Assembly (NCBI GenBank): GCA_028554755.1
Contig: JAPTOF010000005.1
Location: forward strand, 14,916,001 to 14,980,000
Direction: 5' to 3'
DNA from: Cordia subcordata
Lineage: Eukaryota; Streptophyta; Magnoliopsida; Boraginales; Cordiaceae
Length of the DNA stretch: 64,000 nucleotides
Part shown: piece after piece, positions 35,750 through 56,099 of the stretch
How the letters are laid out: every line of letters starts with the position of its first letter
Position numbering within the stretch: the first letter of the stretch is position 1
The notes under the pieces: generated by a model
The model's input: the letters and a program-made list of their open reading frames with translations, nothing else
What the model was told of the DNA's origin: nothing
The model's database searches: none
Program-made: the position numbers and the translations under genes

Positions 35750-38700
35750 ATGGTTAAAACCAAAAGCTTCCTTCAAAGTCTCATCAAACCATTCTTGTCT
35801 AGTTCTAGCAGAGGTACAATTCTGTTGAAGAAATTCATCTGTTATATGCTTGGATTCTTTTTATTGATTGAGCATGTTGTAATCTAATATTTTCTTTTCT
35901 TTTTTTTTTTGTTTGTTTGCTATTAATTTTGGTCAACCAAACAGGTGAACAAGAAGATTTAGAGAGAATCGCAGCACAAGAACAAAAGCAATTCTCCTTT
36001 GATGTCCTTGTTCGAGCAACCAGGAATTTCCACTCCAGTAACAAGCTTGGTCAAGGTGGATTTGGACCTGTTTACAAGGTGTGTTGTTGATCACAAATAT
36101 TGGATCTTTTCTCTTTTTTCATCATTGGGTTTTGATAAAAAGTTCATCAAATTTGAAAAGAATCCTGAATTTTGAATGGGAACTTAAGAATTGGATTTTG
36201 GGTATTTGAGTTTCTACAAGGGAAAAAAAAAAAGAAAAAAAAAACATAAAGAAGTAAAGGGCAGTCTCATATCTGCCAGATCAAGTAAGAGTCCAACCCA
36301 CTTCGCGTCTAGTTCATACGTTTGGAAAAAGTGTTTTTTGAGATGGTAAAAAAGAATATACCTTTTTTAAGGGGAAAAAAAAGCGCTTTTCTTGAAAAAA
36401 AAAGCCAATCAAGCTAAGAGGGTGTTTGGCTTTGCTTATTTAGGGTGCTTGCACCTATAAAAGAGTAACCTCTCACGTGTTTTTTTTACTATTTAGGTGC
36501 TTAGAAGTACCAAATGAGCAAAGCCAAACACCCTCTAAGTTGGGTTTTGAGCAAAAGTTGATAAAATTTGAAAACTATTGTGGATTTTGGATAGGAATTA
36601 AATTATTGCTTTTGGGTATTTGAGTTTATAGGGAAAATTGGATGATGGAAGGGAAGTAGCAGTGAAGAAGTTGTCACACACTTCACGTCAGGGGAAAAAA
36701 GAGTTCATGAATGAGGCTAAGTTGTTGGCTCGGGTGCAGCACAGAAATGTGGTGAATTTGTTGGGGTATTGTTGGCATGGTTCCGAGAAGTTGCTTGTTT
36801 ATGAGTACGTAACAAATGAGAGCCTTGACAAGCTTATTTTCAGTAAGTGCTGCTGTGCTTTTTCAGTGTGGCCTTCTCTAGCTGTTGGTTGAATGAGAAA
36901 TCTACATTGTGATAGCTAATATTGCTGTTAACTTTTCACGATTGATGTAATTAGTGACTAACAAATAGCATTTCATTTTGTCAAATGTGGGATTTGATCA
37001 TTAACAAATACCTTGTATGGTTTCCAGGACTTATTTCTAGGTTAAGGCTGAGGGTATTGGGATTTTTTTTTTTGGGGGGGGGGGGGTGGGGGAAAGTAGG
37101 GAGCCTTTAACTAGTATCTCACGATGACATTCTAGTTTAAATCTTATTATCTTAGTGCTTCTGTTTGACCAAATTTGACTTCAGCATTTACTCGTTGATC
37201 TGTTCAGTGCTACTGAGCTATACATTTTTCTGACTTCTCTTCTAACTGACTGCTTCAAGAACCATGTGGTACTTACTAAATGCTAACTTCATATTTTGAC
37301 TAATGCAGAATGTGACACTTGTAAGCATTTATTGGACAGTTAATGTGTCTGTATTGCTGAATGTTAACACTTTGATGACAACCAATGATGACCAAGTTTT
37401 GGCTTACACTTTATCTTCCCTCCTTGTAAATAGCAACACATTTTCTGGTGCCCTAGAACATCTTTTAGCCTTTACCAGGATTCAGACATATTAAACTACG
37501 TGCTATAAGATTTCATTGTTCCATGCAACTATTATCCTGTTGAACTGCAGTCATAACTTTCTGAGGGTTACTTTTTGTTGAAAGCATGTCTATCATCTAA
37601 TATTGAGATATGAACTTCTTAATTGGTTGGACAGTTCCACTGGTGAAGAGAAACTGTGGTTGGGAGAAGGGCTTTTATGCATTCACTTATTGAGGAGGAG
37701 ATTTAGAAAACGCTACGTGGCTGCCATGCGTTTAGTTCGTCCCAACATTTGTTGTTTGCTTCAGATTGTAACCCTATCCTCACATAACTTGTAATCTGTT
37801 AGCATTCTTTATTTTACTTTCTTTGAATTCACTATACTTGTTGTTTGTGTATTTGTTTATCTGCTTGTTCAGACTTTGATATGCACGTTTGTAGCTAACA
37901 CCTCGACTTTTCTTTGTAATCTCTTTGTTGCAAGAAATTATATATGCTTGGTCAGTGTTTATAACTTTCCGTAACTGTTCTCCTGTCAAGTACTTCTTGT
38001 ATCGATGCATTTTCTTAACCATGAGGGTTAAGAGTATTAAAACTACTTGGTATGCATGATCCCCAAAATCTCTGAATGTGAGAAGTTCTATGTGTGGTGA
38101 GTGACCCTTGCTTTTGTTGTCTTGATTTAGAGTCTGATGGACGTGATGTACTTGACTGGAAGCGTAGACATGACATCATCACAGGTATAGCCAAAGGCTT
38201 ACTTTACCTTCATGAAGATGCACATTGTCGCATCATCCACCGTGACATTAAGGCCAGCAATATTCTACTTGATGAGAAATGGGTGCCCAAGATTGCTGAT
38301 TTTGGTATGGCTCGTCTGTTCCCTGAAGATCAAACGCATGTTAACACCCGTATAGCTGGGACAAAGTAAGTGATAACATTCCTATACACCAGTGACCATT
38401 AACAATGCAGTTTTGCCATTTTATTGAGAATTCATGTGATGATTCTATCTTCAAAGTTCTAGTTTCCTCAAGGATTCTAAAGAACAAAATTTGACTTGGA
38501 AACAGTGGCTACATGGCACCAGAATATGTCATGCATGGCAATCTATCTGTGAAGGCTGATGTTTTCAGCTTTGGAGTTGTGGTTCTGGAGCTGGTAAGTG
38601 GTCAGAAAAACTCATCTTTTAATCGAGACCCTGAATTCCAGAACCTACTTGAATGGGTAAGACCTGGCTCCATTTTGCAATAATTTGATAATCTACCTAC

Positions 38701-40359
38701 TATCCATTAATGTGCCTATGATTTAGCACCTCGCAGACTGTTAGCTATTATTTATCTTCTTCTGGACTGGCATATATTTTATATCCAGTATAGAATATCT
38801 GAAGCTGTTTGGAACCGATTAGAACGTTCTTTAGGAAAAAAATGTTTGCATAATTTGAATAGTTGATTTCAATTACATTTCTCTAATTCTCAAATTCAAA
38901 GGTCTCCATATGATTCTGCAGATTGCTGTTTTCATCTGCATCCTTGCAACAAAAAGTCTAATAGCTTGTTAAATCTTAAAGATTTATCTGATTATGAAGT
39001 TCTCAGTGAATTTTAAACTAGAGGCAGACTGGTCATAGCAAACTTTATCTTGGGAAGAGCTTAAATTATCCCCTTTAAGCTTAATCTAGTAATACTGTTT
39101 GATTCAGGGTGAAACTCTTGTATGTTATGTCATATGCTCCATAAGCTACAACCATTCGAATCCAGGTATGCCGGTTCTCAGTAGGAAATGATGAAACATT
39201 ATGCAGTAATATTTAGTCTGTCCCTACAAGTTTCTCGCTTTTTGCGAAAAGCAGTACAGACCTAACTGTAAAATGTAGATCTAATTTAACGAGTCACGAG
39301 AGCAATCGTAATGATTGTGTTCAATATGACACTTGTACAACATACAATGTCCGCATTATCCAAGGAACTAAGAATATATCTCAGGCTGCCAGATGCACAC
39401 AAGCATCATTTTGGTTTTCGAGCATGTCATTAGGACAGCAAGTCATATAATCCCAGTGTTGATTCAGAATTATTGGAGGTGATAAATTTGCTTTACCAAA
39501 TGATGTCAATTGCCAGGATGCATAAAGTGCGACAGATCTCCAACTTTATTTTTTAGGAGATGATGGAATATAATCAAATTGAAAGTGACTGGGCCGTATG
39601 TTAAAAAATGGAGTTGTTCCCTTGAATTCTTTTCTAGTGAGATGATATAGAACATAACTATATTTTTTAGGAGATGATGGAATGTAATCAAATTTAAAGT
39701 GACAGGGCCGTATGTTAAAAAATGGAGTTGTTCCCTTGAATTCTTTTCTAGTGAGATAATATAGAACATCTGTGCCTCTTATCCGTATATTTATATATTA
39801 TTAAATTGTCTACAATTCTTTGGAGTAGGTTCATAAGGCAATTTTGTCTTCTGGAGAGCCTAGGAAAATTATCAGCCTCTTTATACTTCTATCATGCGAG
39901 GAAATGACAGCCAATCCTGAGTAGTTCTTTTTCGTGCTGCAGGCATACATTCTTTACAAAAAGGGCAAGAGCTTGGAGATTATGGATCCTGCATTGGCAC
40001 CATCAGCAGTTGCCGATGAGGTAGCATTGTATGTACAAATTGGATTACTTTGCACTCAATCAGATCCACACTTACGCCCTGATATGAGGCGTGTGGTAGT
40101 AATGCTGTCAAGGAAGCCAGGAAGTCTTGAAGAGCCAGCAAGACCTGGTTATCCAGGTTCCAGATATAGGAGAACTCGAAGGCCAAACACATCATCCTCC
40201 ACTGCTGCATCTTCAGGTGAATTCTATTCCCATACAGTTGGATCCACTACGGGTACAAACAGCGCCAGCGCCAGCGCCAGTGCCACTGCCAGCGCCAGCA
40301 CATCAACCATTAGAAGCCGTAAATCAGACCCTCATGGTAAACGTCCAATGCAAGACTAG
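35750..40359 (+). CDS. Receptor-like cytoplasmic Ser/Thr kinase (CRK-related, no ectodomain), 6 exons
   Basis: Exons 35750-35813, 35945-36078, 36632-36842, 38131-38365, 38506-38656 and 39943-40359 join in frame to 403 aa. Visible kinase motifs: glycine loop GQGGFG (57-62), ATP lysine in VAVKK (Lys78), HRD (173-175) followed by IKASN, DFG (193-195), and APE (219-221). All catalytic residues are present, so it should be an active RD kinase. The closest family is the At1g70740 type, related to cysteine-rich (DUF26) receptor kinases, but there is no signal peptide, DUF26 or membrane segment. There is also no glycine at position 2 for myristoylation. The C-terminal tail (346-403) is Ser/Thr-rich with an SA repeat near 372-384, then basic. 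The substrate is unknown; a role in signalling at or near the membrane is inference. Introns hold a Tourist MITE, a local duplication and a 114-bp tandem repeat. Confidence 0.9.
36127..36214 (+). repeat. Left copy of an intra-intron duplication (kinase intron 2)
   Basis: Begins TTGGGTTTTGATAAAAAGTT and ends TTTTGGGTATTTGAGTTT. It is repeated, with changes, at 36540-36628 just before exon 3. Confidence 0.7.
36418..36535. mobile_element. Tourist-like MITE in kinase intron 2
   Basis: A 118-bp element whose ends GAGGGTGTTTGGCTTTGCT and AGCAAAGCCAAACACCCTC are perfect inverted repeats. It is flanked by TAA on both sides (36415-36417 and 36536-36538), the PIF/Harbinger target duplication. Its perfect ends suggest a fairly young insertion. 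Its orientation cannot be assigned. Confidence 0.88.
36540..36628 (+). repeat. Right copy of the intra-intron duplication (kinase intron 2)
   Basis: Similar to 36127-36214 over its whole length. The MITE at 36418-36535 lies between the copies. The right copy supplies the polypyrimidine-poor sequence and acceptor leading into exon 3 at 36632. Confidence 0.65.
36843..38130 (+). other. Long intron 3 of the kinase gene
   Basis: A 1.29-kb intron between ...DKLIF and KSDGRD. It contains a T-run/G-run (37063-37093) but no recognisable element or nested gene. Confidence 0.6.
38657..39942 (+). other. Long intron 5 of the kinase gene
   Basis: A 1.29-kb intron between ...NLLEW and AYILYKK. Apart from the tandem repeat at 39547-39769, nothing recognisable is seen. 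Confidence 0.6.
39547..39769 (+). repeat. 114-bp tandem duplication in kinase intron 5
   Basis: Two adjacent copies (39547-39660 and 39661-39769), both starting TATTTTTTAGGAGATGATGG and containing GGGCCGTATGTTAAAAAATG, differ at only a few positions, so the duplication is recent. Confidence 0.9.
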
Positions 40360-40609
40360 GCTATTCTTTTTGCTTATTCTTTTGTGTATAGCATGTTTGT
40401 CTTGCTTTCTACTAGCATGTAAGTTTTAGGGTATAAAAGGTAGTTGAAATTCAAGACGGTATCTTCGAAGGGTGAGAGCGAGCGAGCGAGTGAGAGAGAG
40501 GTGGGGAGGTTGAGACCAACGAACTCGTGGTGCTTGAACTGTATCAGAATTTTGCTATCAGTGAACTTTGGCTGACAATTGATTCCACAAACTATACACA
40601 CTGTTTCAC

Positions 40610-40667
40610 CGATACAAACTTTTTTTTTTTTTTTTTTAAATTTTCGGTCAACTCATCGATACAAACT
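40610..40667 (-). mobile_element. Tiny retroposed insert: poly(T) between 11-bp direct repeats
   Basis: CGATACAAACT at 40610-40620 is repeated exactly at 40657-40667. Between them is a run of T then AAATTTTCGGTCAACTCAT. An 11-bp target duplication with a poly(T) start is what a severely truncated LINE/SINE-type insertion on the minus strand leaves behind. Confidence 0.5.
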
Positions 40668-40744
40668 GAAAGAGTGTCTTTTGTTGATAGACATGAAACT
40701 AGATCTTTAACTAAAGTAAACAAGAGTGAATTTCTGTATGCCTA

Positions 40745-41390
40745 TTCTCCTGTATATCTTCCAAGGTTCAAGCAGTGCCTCTGCTGTGCCCTTGGGTTTG
40801 GGAAATTTTGGATGGCTTCTTGGCTCCATTATAGATTCAGGGACTTGGAAATACAGAGGCTTGACTCTTGGCTGCAGAATTTTACAAACCAATGTATTGC
40901 GGTGGAGCACCAAAGAGATGGAGTTGAAACAAAAATTTGCGCCAGTGTTCGGGTAGTTTGGAAGGCTAGGAACAAACATGTGATCGAAAGAGCCTCGGTT
41001 GACATTAATAGAATTGTGTTGGAGACCACCAAAGGGTGGCTGCTGCTGAGTCCATTGCTATTCAGAATGCTTGCTTCTTTGCTAAAAGCTTGAGCTTGTC
41101 TAACATTATTGTTGAGAATGATGCGAAGGCCATCTCTAAAGCAATTAGTATGGGATACAGCTTTCAATGAGATTTAGGCCCTATTATCGAAGACGTTAAA
41201 ATAATTGCTACTAGAATTCCCTGTACTAGATTCTAGTATGTTAGGTAATCGACAAATCAACCAGCGAATTGGGTAGCAAAGTCGATAGGGTCGGGCACCT
41301 TAGTCTTGTAACTGGGTTGCAAGTGTTCCACCTGTGTGCTTGCTCTTCTATGGAAAGATGTTGACCAGTCTGTTTTATCTTCTTTTCTGT
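40745..41390 (+). pseudogene. LINE-type remnant with an RNase H-like (RVT_3) segment
   Basis: In shifting frames one can read VVWKARNKHVIERASVDINR, then AESIAIQNACFFAKSLSLSN followed by IIVENDAKAI (about 41048-41145), then NQPANWVAKSIGSGTLVL (about 41256-41310). This is the layout of the RNase H-like domain at the C-terminus of plant LINE polyproteins. Frameshifts and stops break it, so it is dead. It sits between the kinase and phosphoglucomutase genes. A diverged copy of a host RNase H-like gene is a less likely alternative. Confidence 0.65.
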
Positions 41391-42151
41391 ATCAATGAAT
41401 CATCATTCAACCCCCAAAAGAAAGTAAAATAAATAAAGAATGGCCCCAACTTTCTCTAGTGAAAGATCTTGTTCGCAGTGTGCTTTAATTTGAGTATAAT
41501 TTAATCTTACTTGTAGGTCTATTCAAAAAATTTAAGTAACTACTGACATAATAAATGAATTTGAATAAGAATGAAATAAGATCATAAATCGACTTGACTT
41601 GGTAACCTAATGACGACGAAGATGGTAATCTGCTCCATTGACACACCATACCCTAACTAGGCCAAATGGCCCTTACTCCTTAGGTCTAGAGGCATTCTGC
41701 CCATTACAATTAGTAACAAGGCTTTTTTGACCTACAAAGTCGATTATAATCTTAATTTAGTATCAATTTTTAATAATACTCATCTTTTTTCTTATAGTCT
41801 TAAAAATTATATTGACCCGACTCCCATTTACAAATAACAACAAAAAAAATAAGAAAAAAAGAGGAAAAAAAAAGGGGGTAAAGACAAGAGTGACGGTAAG
41901 AGCAGGATATATAAATATATATAAATAAATAAATAAATATATATATATATATATTTTTTTTTAAAGAAAATTTTGGTCAGGAGAGTGGGAGTTTTAAAGC
42001 GCGCGAAGAGGTCTAAAACTCTAAAATTGGAAAAATACATGAGGTGCAAATTAACCCCTTAACCGAATAATCCACTCCTCTCCTCGTATATACTCCTCGC
42101 TTTTTCCGCTCATTATTTTTCTTTTTTATCACTCACTCATTTTCCATTTCC

Positions 42152-42218
<67 letters not shown>

Positions 42219-42307
42219 AGCACTCACACTATCCGCTAATATCACTTGCACTACACACAAAGCAAAAATATAACAGGCACGAATTTGAAGACAAAGCAAG
42301 TAGGAAA
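41391..42307. promoter_or_regulatory. Upstream region of the phosphoglucomutase gene
   Basis: About 900 bases with no gene. AT-rich with A runs and a (TA)n tract at 41910-41955. The last 190 bases are pyrimidine-rich (CTCTCCTCG, CACCTCTCTCTC), typical of a plant housekeeping promoter and leader. The transcription start is not determinable from sequence alone. Confidence 0.5.
42153..42218. repeat. (CT)n-(TA)n compound microsatellite just upstream of phosphoglucomutase
   Basis: About 21 CT units run straight into about 12 TA units ending TATATAAG, 90 bases before the start codon. The TA end could double as a TATA element and the CT part as a pyrimidine patch; this is inference. Length variation between individuals is likely. 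Confidence 0.85.
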
Positions 42308-52397
<10,090 letters not shown>

Positions 52398-54560
52398 AAA
52401 TTTGCTCCAAACTGGCATCGTGAATTGTATGTCATTTATATAAATAAAGAACTCTTTCAGCTACATTCATTCACGCTAACTTTCTGGCAAAATACATGGG
52501 GTCGTTCAATATCCCTTGTGTAATGGGCACTTCATCTGAGAATGCCTGATGTGAAATTTTTGCTGTGTAAGATAACTCATAACTATTTCAAAGTTTAGCA
52601 TGCCTTCAGTTTTGCATAATACTTATCTTAGATCTCCACATAGCTTATAAGAGAGATTGTCCACATCCTTTCATTAAACCTGCACATTAATCAACTATTT
52701 TTGTATTTTTTTCGTTACATTATAATATTATAATAGGATCTGAATCGCCTCTTAAAGTTTTTAATTTTGGTTTTGTGTTTTAGTTTCTTTTTCTTTTCCT
52801 TTTTGTTTTTTGCGAGAAAAAAAACTAAAGAAATGTTAATATCAAAGAACACTCAAGGGTTGATTTTCTAAATTTCTGATTATACATTTATGTATATAAA
52901 GATGGAAATTATCCCTCCACTGAGTCTCTAAAAACAATTCCTATCGAGGTTAAGTTGCAATAAACATTCCTTAGAAACTTTAGTGATCCCTGAACATCTA
53001 TCGAATCTTTAAAGAGATTGGATTACACCGTGAACTATATAATGAGATAGGGAAATTTATCCATAAATAAGAAAGGTTCTTTTTCTATGCCCCTTGTGTA
53101 CCCTCGTCCGTCAAGTTGCTATTAGCTGCTATCCACTAGTTGAAAAGGAAAGAAATGAACCAACTTAGGGGCTATATGGTTTGGCTTTTAAGTTAGTCAC
53201 TTTTACTTAAAGTTCAATTTCAGCTCACGCGTATGTTTTATTAAGAAAAATATATATTTTTTTTCATTGTGCTTTTAAGTAGAATAAAAAAGTTCTTCAC
53301 TCCCAACTTATGTTTTTTATGGCTTAAAAAACTTTAGGAAAGAAAAAAGTTTGACTAAATCATTTATTGTTTTCTCTTTATCTTTTTATATCTATTCTTA
53401 AACTATCATTGGAAAAAAACTAGAAACATTAATGTAGAAACATCTATTATTTTTCAAAGTCTTGTCTTATATTGTTTTTAATACTCTATATCTTTATAGT
53501 ACATAATCATAAATTAAATTATAATATTCTAATAATGTTGTTCTATAGAAAAGGTAAATAAATATGTTTATGCTGTGTTTTAATTGACATTCTATTTTTT
53601 ATGTTTTTAATGGTTATTTTTACGATATAAGTCAGCTTTCAACATTACTTCGCTTTCAACATTAATTCCAAACACTTAAATGTTTATTTTTATAATTAAA
53701 ACTTTTATTCAAACAAGTAGATATTTAAAAGTTAAAAGCACAAAAGATTACTTGAAGTCAAAATTACTTTAATAGCTTTTTCATAAATCTATCTAAACAC
53801 CTCAGAGGTAGTTCCATTGACAAACAGGATGAACTGGAAAAATATTCTCTTATTTGGTTGGAGGGAAGAGTGAAGGGAACGATATAGTTTTTTTCTTAAA
53901 TTGTATCAGAAAAAAAAAAGGACTACCCGACCCGAAATGAAACAGCCATTTGTTCCAAATTTATCTCTAATTAGAGGAAAATCTTATCAATACATATGAA
54001 TGGCTAAAATTTTTCTCTCACATCAATACGAAAGAGTTAATAATAAGAAGATCCTGGTCTTACTTTGACACCAAATTGTATATCCGAATTCCGAACCTCA
54101 TGTTTGTGAGGTCAAATCAAAGCAGAAGTCTAAAAAATAACGGTTCGTATATCGTGCAACCGAAGTTATGTGTGTCTAACCATCTACATACACCCCATCG
54201 CGAGTGTAGGACATGCCCTGACCAAAAAAAGAAAAGAACAGAATAAGGCTTATTGGTGTGTGTTTTTTTCCTTGATTTCTCTGCAAGACTTTTTTCTCAA
54301 TTTCTCTGCAAGACTTCAATCTCATCTACAATGCGCACATTAGCTCTAGGATTGCTAAATAGTTCCCTATCAGGTCTAGAAAGAAATCAAAGTCCATCCT
54401 TTGATGAGCTGCGGAAGCTTGCAATGTGGGCAACTTATTTTTTAATCCAATTTATAATCAAGCAACTTAACTGAGATGGACAACATTTTAAGAATTTTTT
54501 TAGTTTAATTTTATCTTTTACATTTTATTTTTCAATTTCAAAAAATTAAAAAATTATAAC
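52398..54560. other. 3' flank of phosphoglucomutase and intergenic DNA
   Basis: The 3' UTR occupies the first few hundred bases. From 53160 to 53815 the two ends (GGGGCTATATGGTTTGGCTT; AAATCTATCTAAACACCTCA) weakly mirror each other and may be an old DNA transposon; this is not convincing. No gene is seen. Confidence 0.45.
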
Positions 54561-55140
54561 TTAAAATATATATTTCATACGTTCATAATTTTTATACTAT
54601 AAGTTTACAATTTGTATACTACATCTTCACAATTTTTAATTATTTAAAAATTTTATTTTATATGTTCACAATTTCAATATTTTTTAATTACTTTCAGATA
54701 TATGCTTATAATTTTAATAATTTATAATCAACACGTTTACTTATTCACAAGTTTTATACAATATTTTTATAAGTTTAATTTTCTACTGCTCTTACACTAT
54801 GTTCAAAAGTTTATATTATATATTCACAATTAAAAATATGTTCATAATTTTTATATTATATGTTCATAATATTTACATTCACTATTCTTATATTACATGT
54901 CCACAATTTTTATATGTTCATAATACAAGTTCATAACTTATTTTTGTACTATAAATCCACAATTTTTATACTATAAGTTCACAATTGTCGTCCTATATGC
55001 TCACAGTTTTTGTATTACATGTTCACAACTTATTTTTGTTTTAAACACATATTTTTATATAATATATTCACAATTTTAACGGACATGTTCACAACTTTAA
55101 AGGACATGTTCACAATTTCTCAACATCATTTTCGCAACTT
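54560..55140. repeat. Degenerate array of a TTCACAATTTTTATA unit
   Basis: The phrase (G/A)TTCA(C/T)AA(T)TTTTATA(C/T)TA(T/C)A recurs roughly every 20-30 bases for nearly 600 bases, with heavy divergence and occasional doubling. It ends at GACATGTTCACAA units near 55080-55115. Such arrays occur inside some non-autonomous plant Helitrons, but that link is inference. Confidence 0.7.
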
Positions 55141-55614
55141 GCAAATTTCAAATTCACAAATCTCAAAATAACCAAAATTAAAATTTATATCTCTTTCAAC
55201 TTCTTATTTTTTTTTATTTCACGACTGGCACCAATTTTATCAAATAGATTGAACCCCATTATCATCATCAAACTTCCCCTCATAATCTCTTTCATTACTT
55301 AAAACTTCAACAAATCATACTTTGAAGCGTGAGAAACACTACCTACCAAAAGCATCATCTAAAGGTTTTTTTTTTTTTTTTGGAGCAATTTGATACAGCT
55401 CCAAATCTAAGGCGAAAGGGTTGCAATCTGAGAGTTTGTGTTTTTGTTGGAGCTATGGTGATGGATGCACGACAGAGCACGTAGGTTTGCCAGCCATTGA
55501 AAATCACGGCCGATTTCTATGATTTCCTAATGTTCCTAGCAGGAGCGGCACCAACGAGATCTCATCATCAGACACCATGACAAGAGAGAAGGGAGACGAG
55601 AGAGGACAGACTAT
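55141..55614. other. Left flank of the PIF/Harbinger element, no gene seen
   Basis: GC content rises and the sequence from 55480 to 55614 resembles transcribed leader DNA (purine-rich GAGAGAAGGGAGACGAGAGA), but there is no open frame of note. It may be a captured gene fragment. Confidence 0.35.
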
Positions 55615-55636
55615 TGCTGTGTTTGTTATATGCTTA
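55615..55636 (+). repeat. Left terminal inverted repeat of the PIF/Harbinger element
   Basis: Exact 22-bp match to the reverse complement of 61385-61406. Confidence 0.92.
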
Positions 55637-56099
55637 TTATAAGATCTTATTTCTTATAAGATCTTATTTTAAAAAGTAGCGTTTTGTTTTGTGCTTTTAA
55701 TAAGATATTTATGATAAGATCTTTTTTTAACAACTATAAGAAATAACATAGGGAAGTGGTGCTTATATCTTATTTTTAGGCAAAAGAGGACACGCTGGGA
55801 ATTATGGAAAAGTTTAATGATATTTCTCTTCCCAAAATACCCCTGAAGCTCTCTCTCTCTTATCTTCAGCTTTTCCACCTCCATAGCCGCCTCATACATC
55901 TCCACAGCCAAATAGCTTTTCCACCTCCATAGCCGCCACCTTGAAGATCCACCTCGTCGTCGTCACTGAGCTCCACCTCCTCGCCAGCACCGACACTACG
56001 AAGCTCTGAAATTATAGGGTACGAACCTTATTTCCATTTTCAGATCCTTTTCTTTTTCTTTTTAATTTCCAAGTATTTTTTTTTCTAAAGCTTCTCATG

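Noticed and set aside
39150..39175. TTCGAATCC as a tRNA T-arm
   Set aside because: No acceptor stem, D-arm or anticodon arm can be folded around it.
40127..40429. 100-aa plus-strand frame overlapping the kinase tail
   Set aside because: A shifted frame of the kinase last exon, which is itself clearly coding and in phase.
53160..53815. Possible DNA transposon downstream of phosphoglucomutase
   Set aside because: The inverted similarity of the ends is too weak to call.
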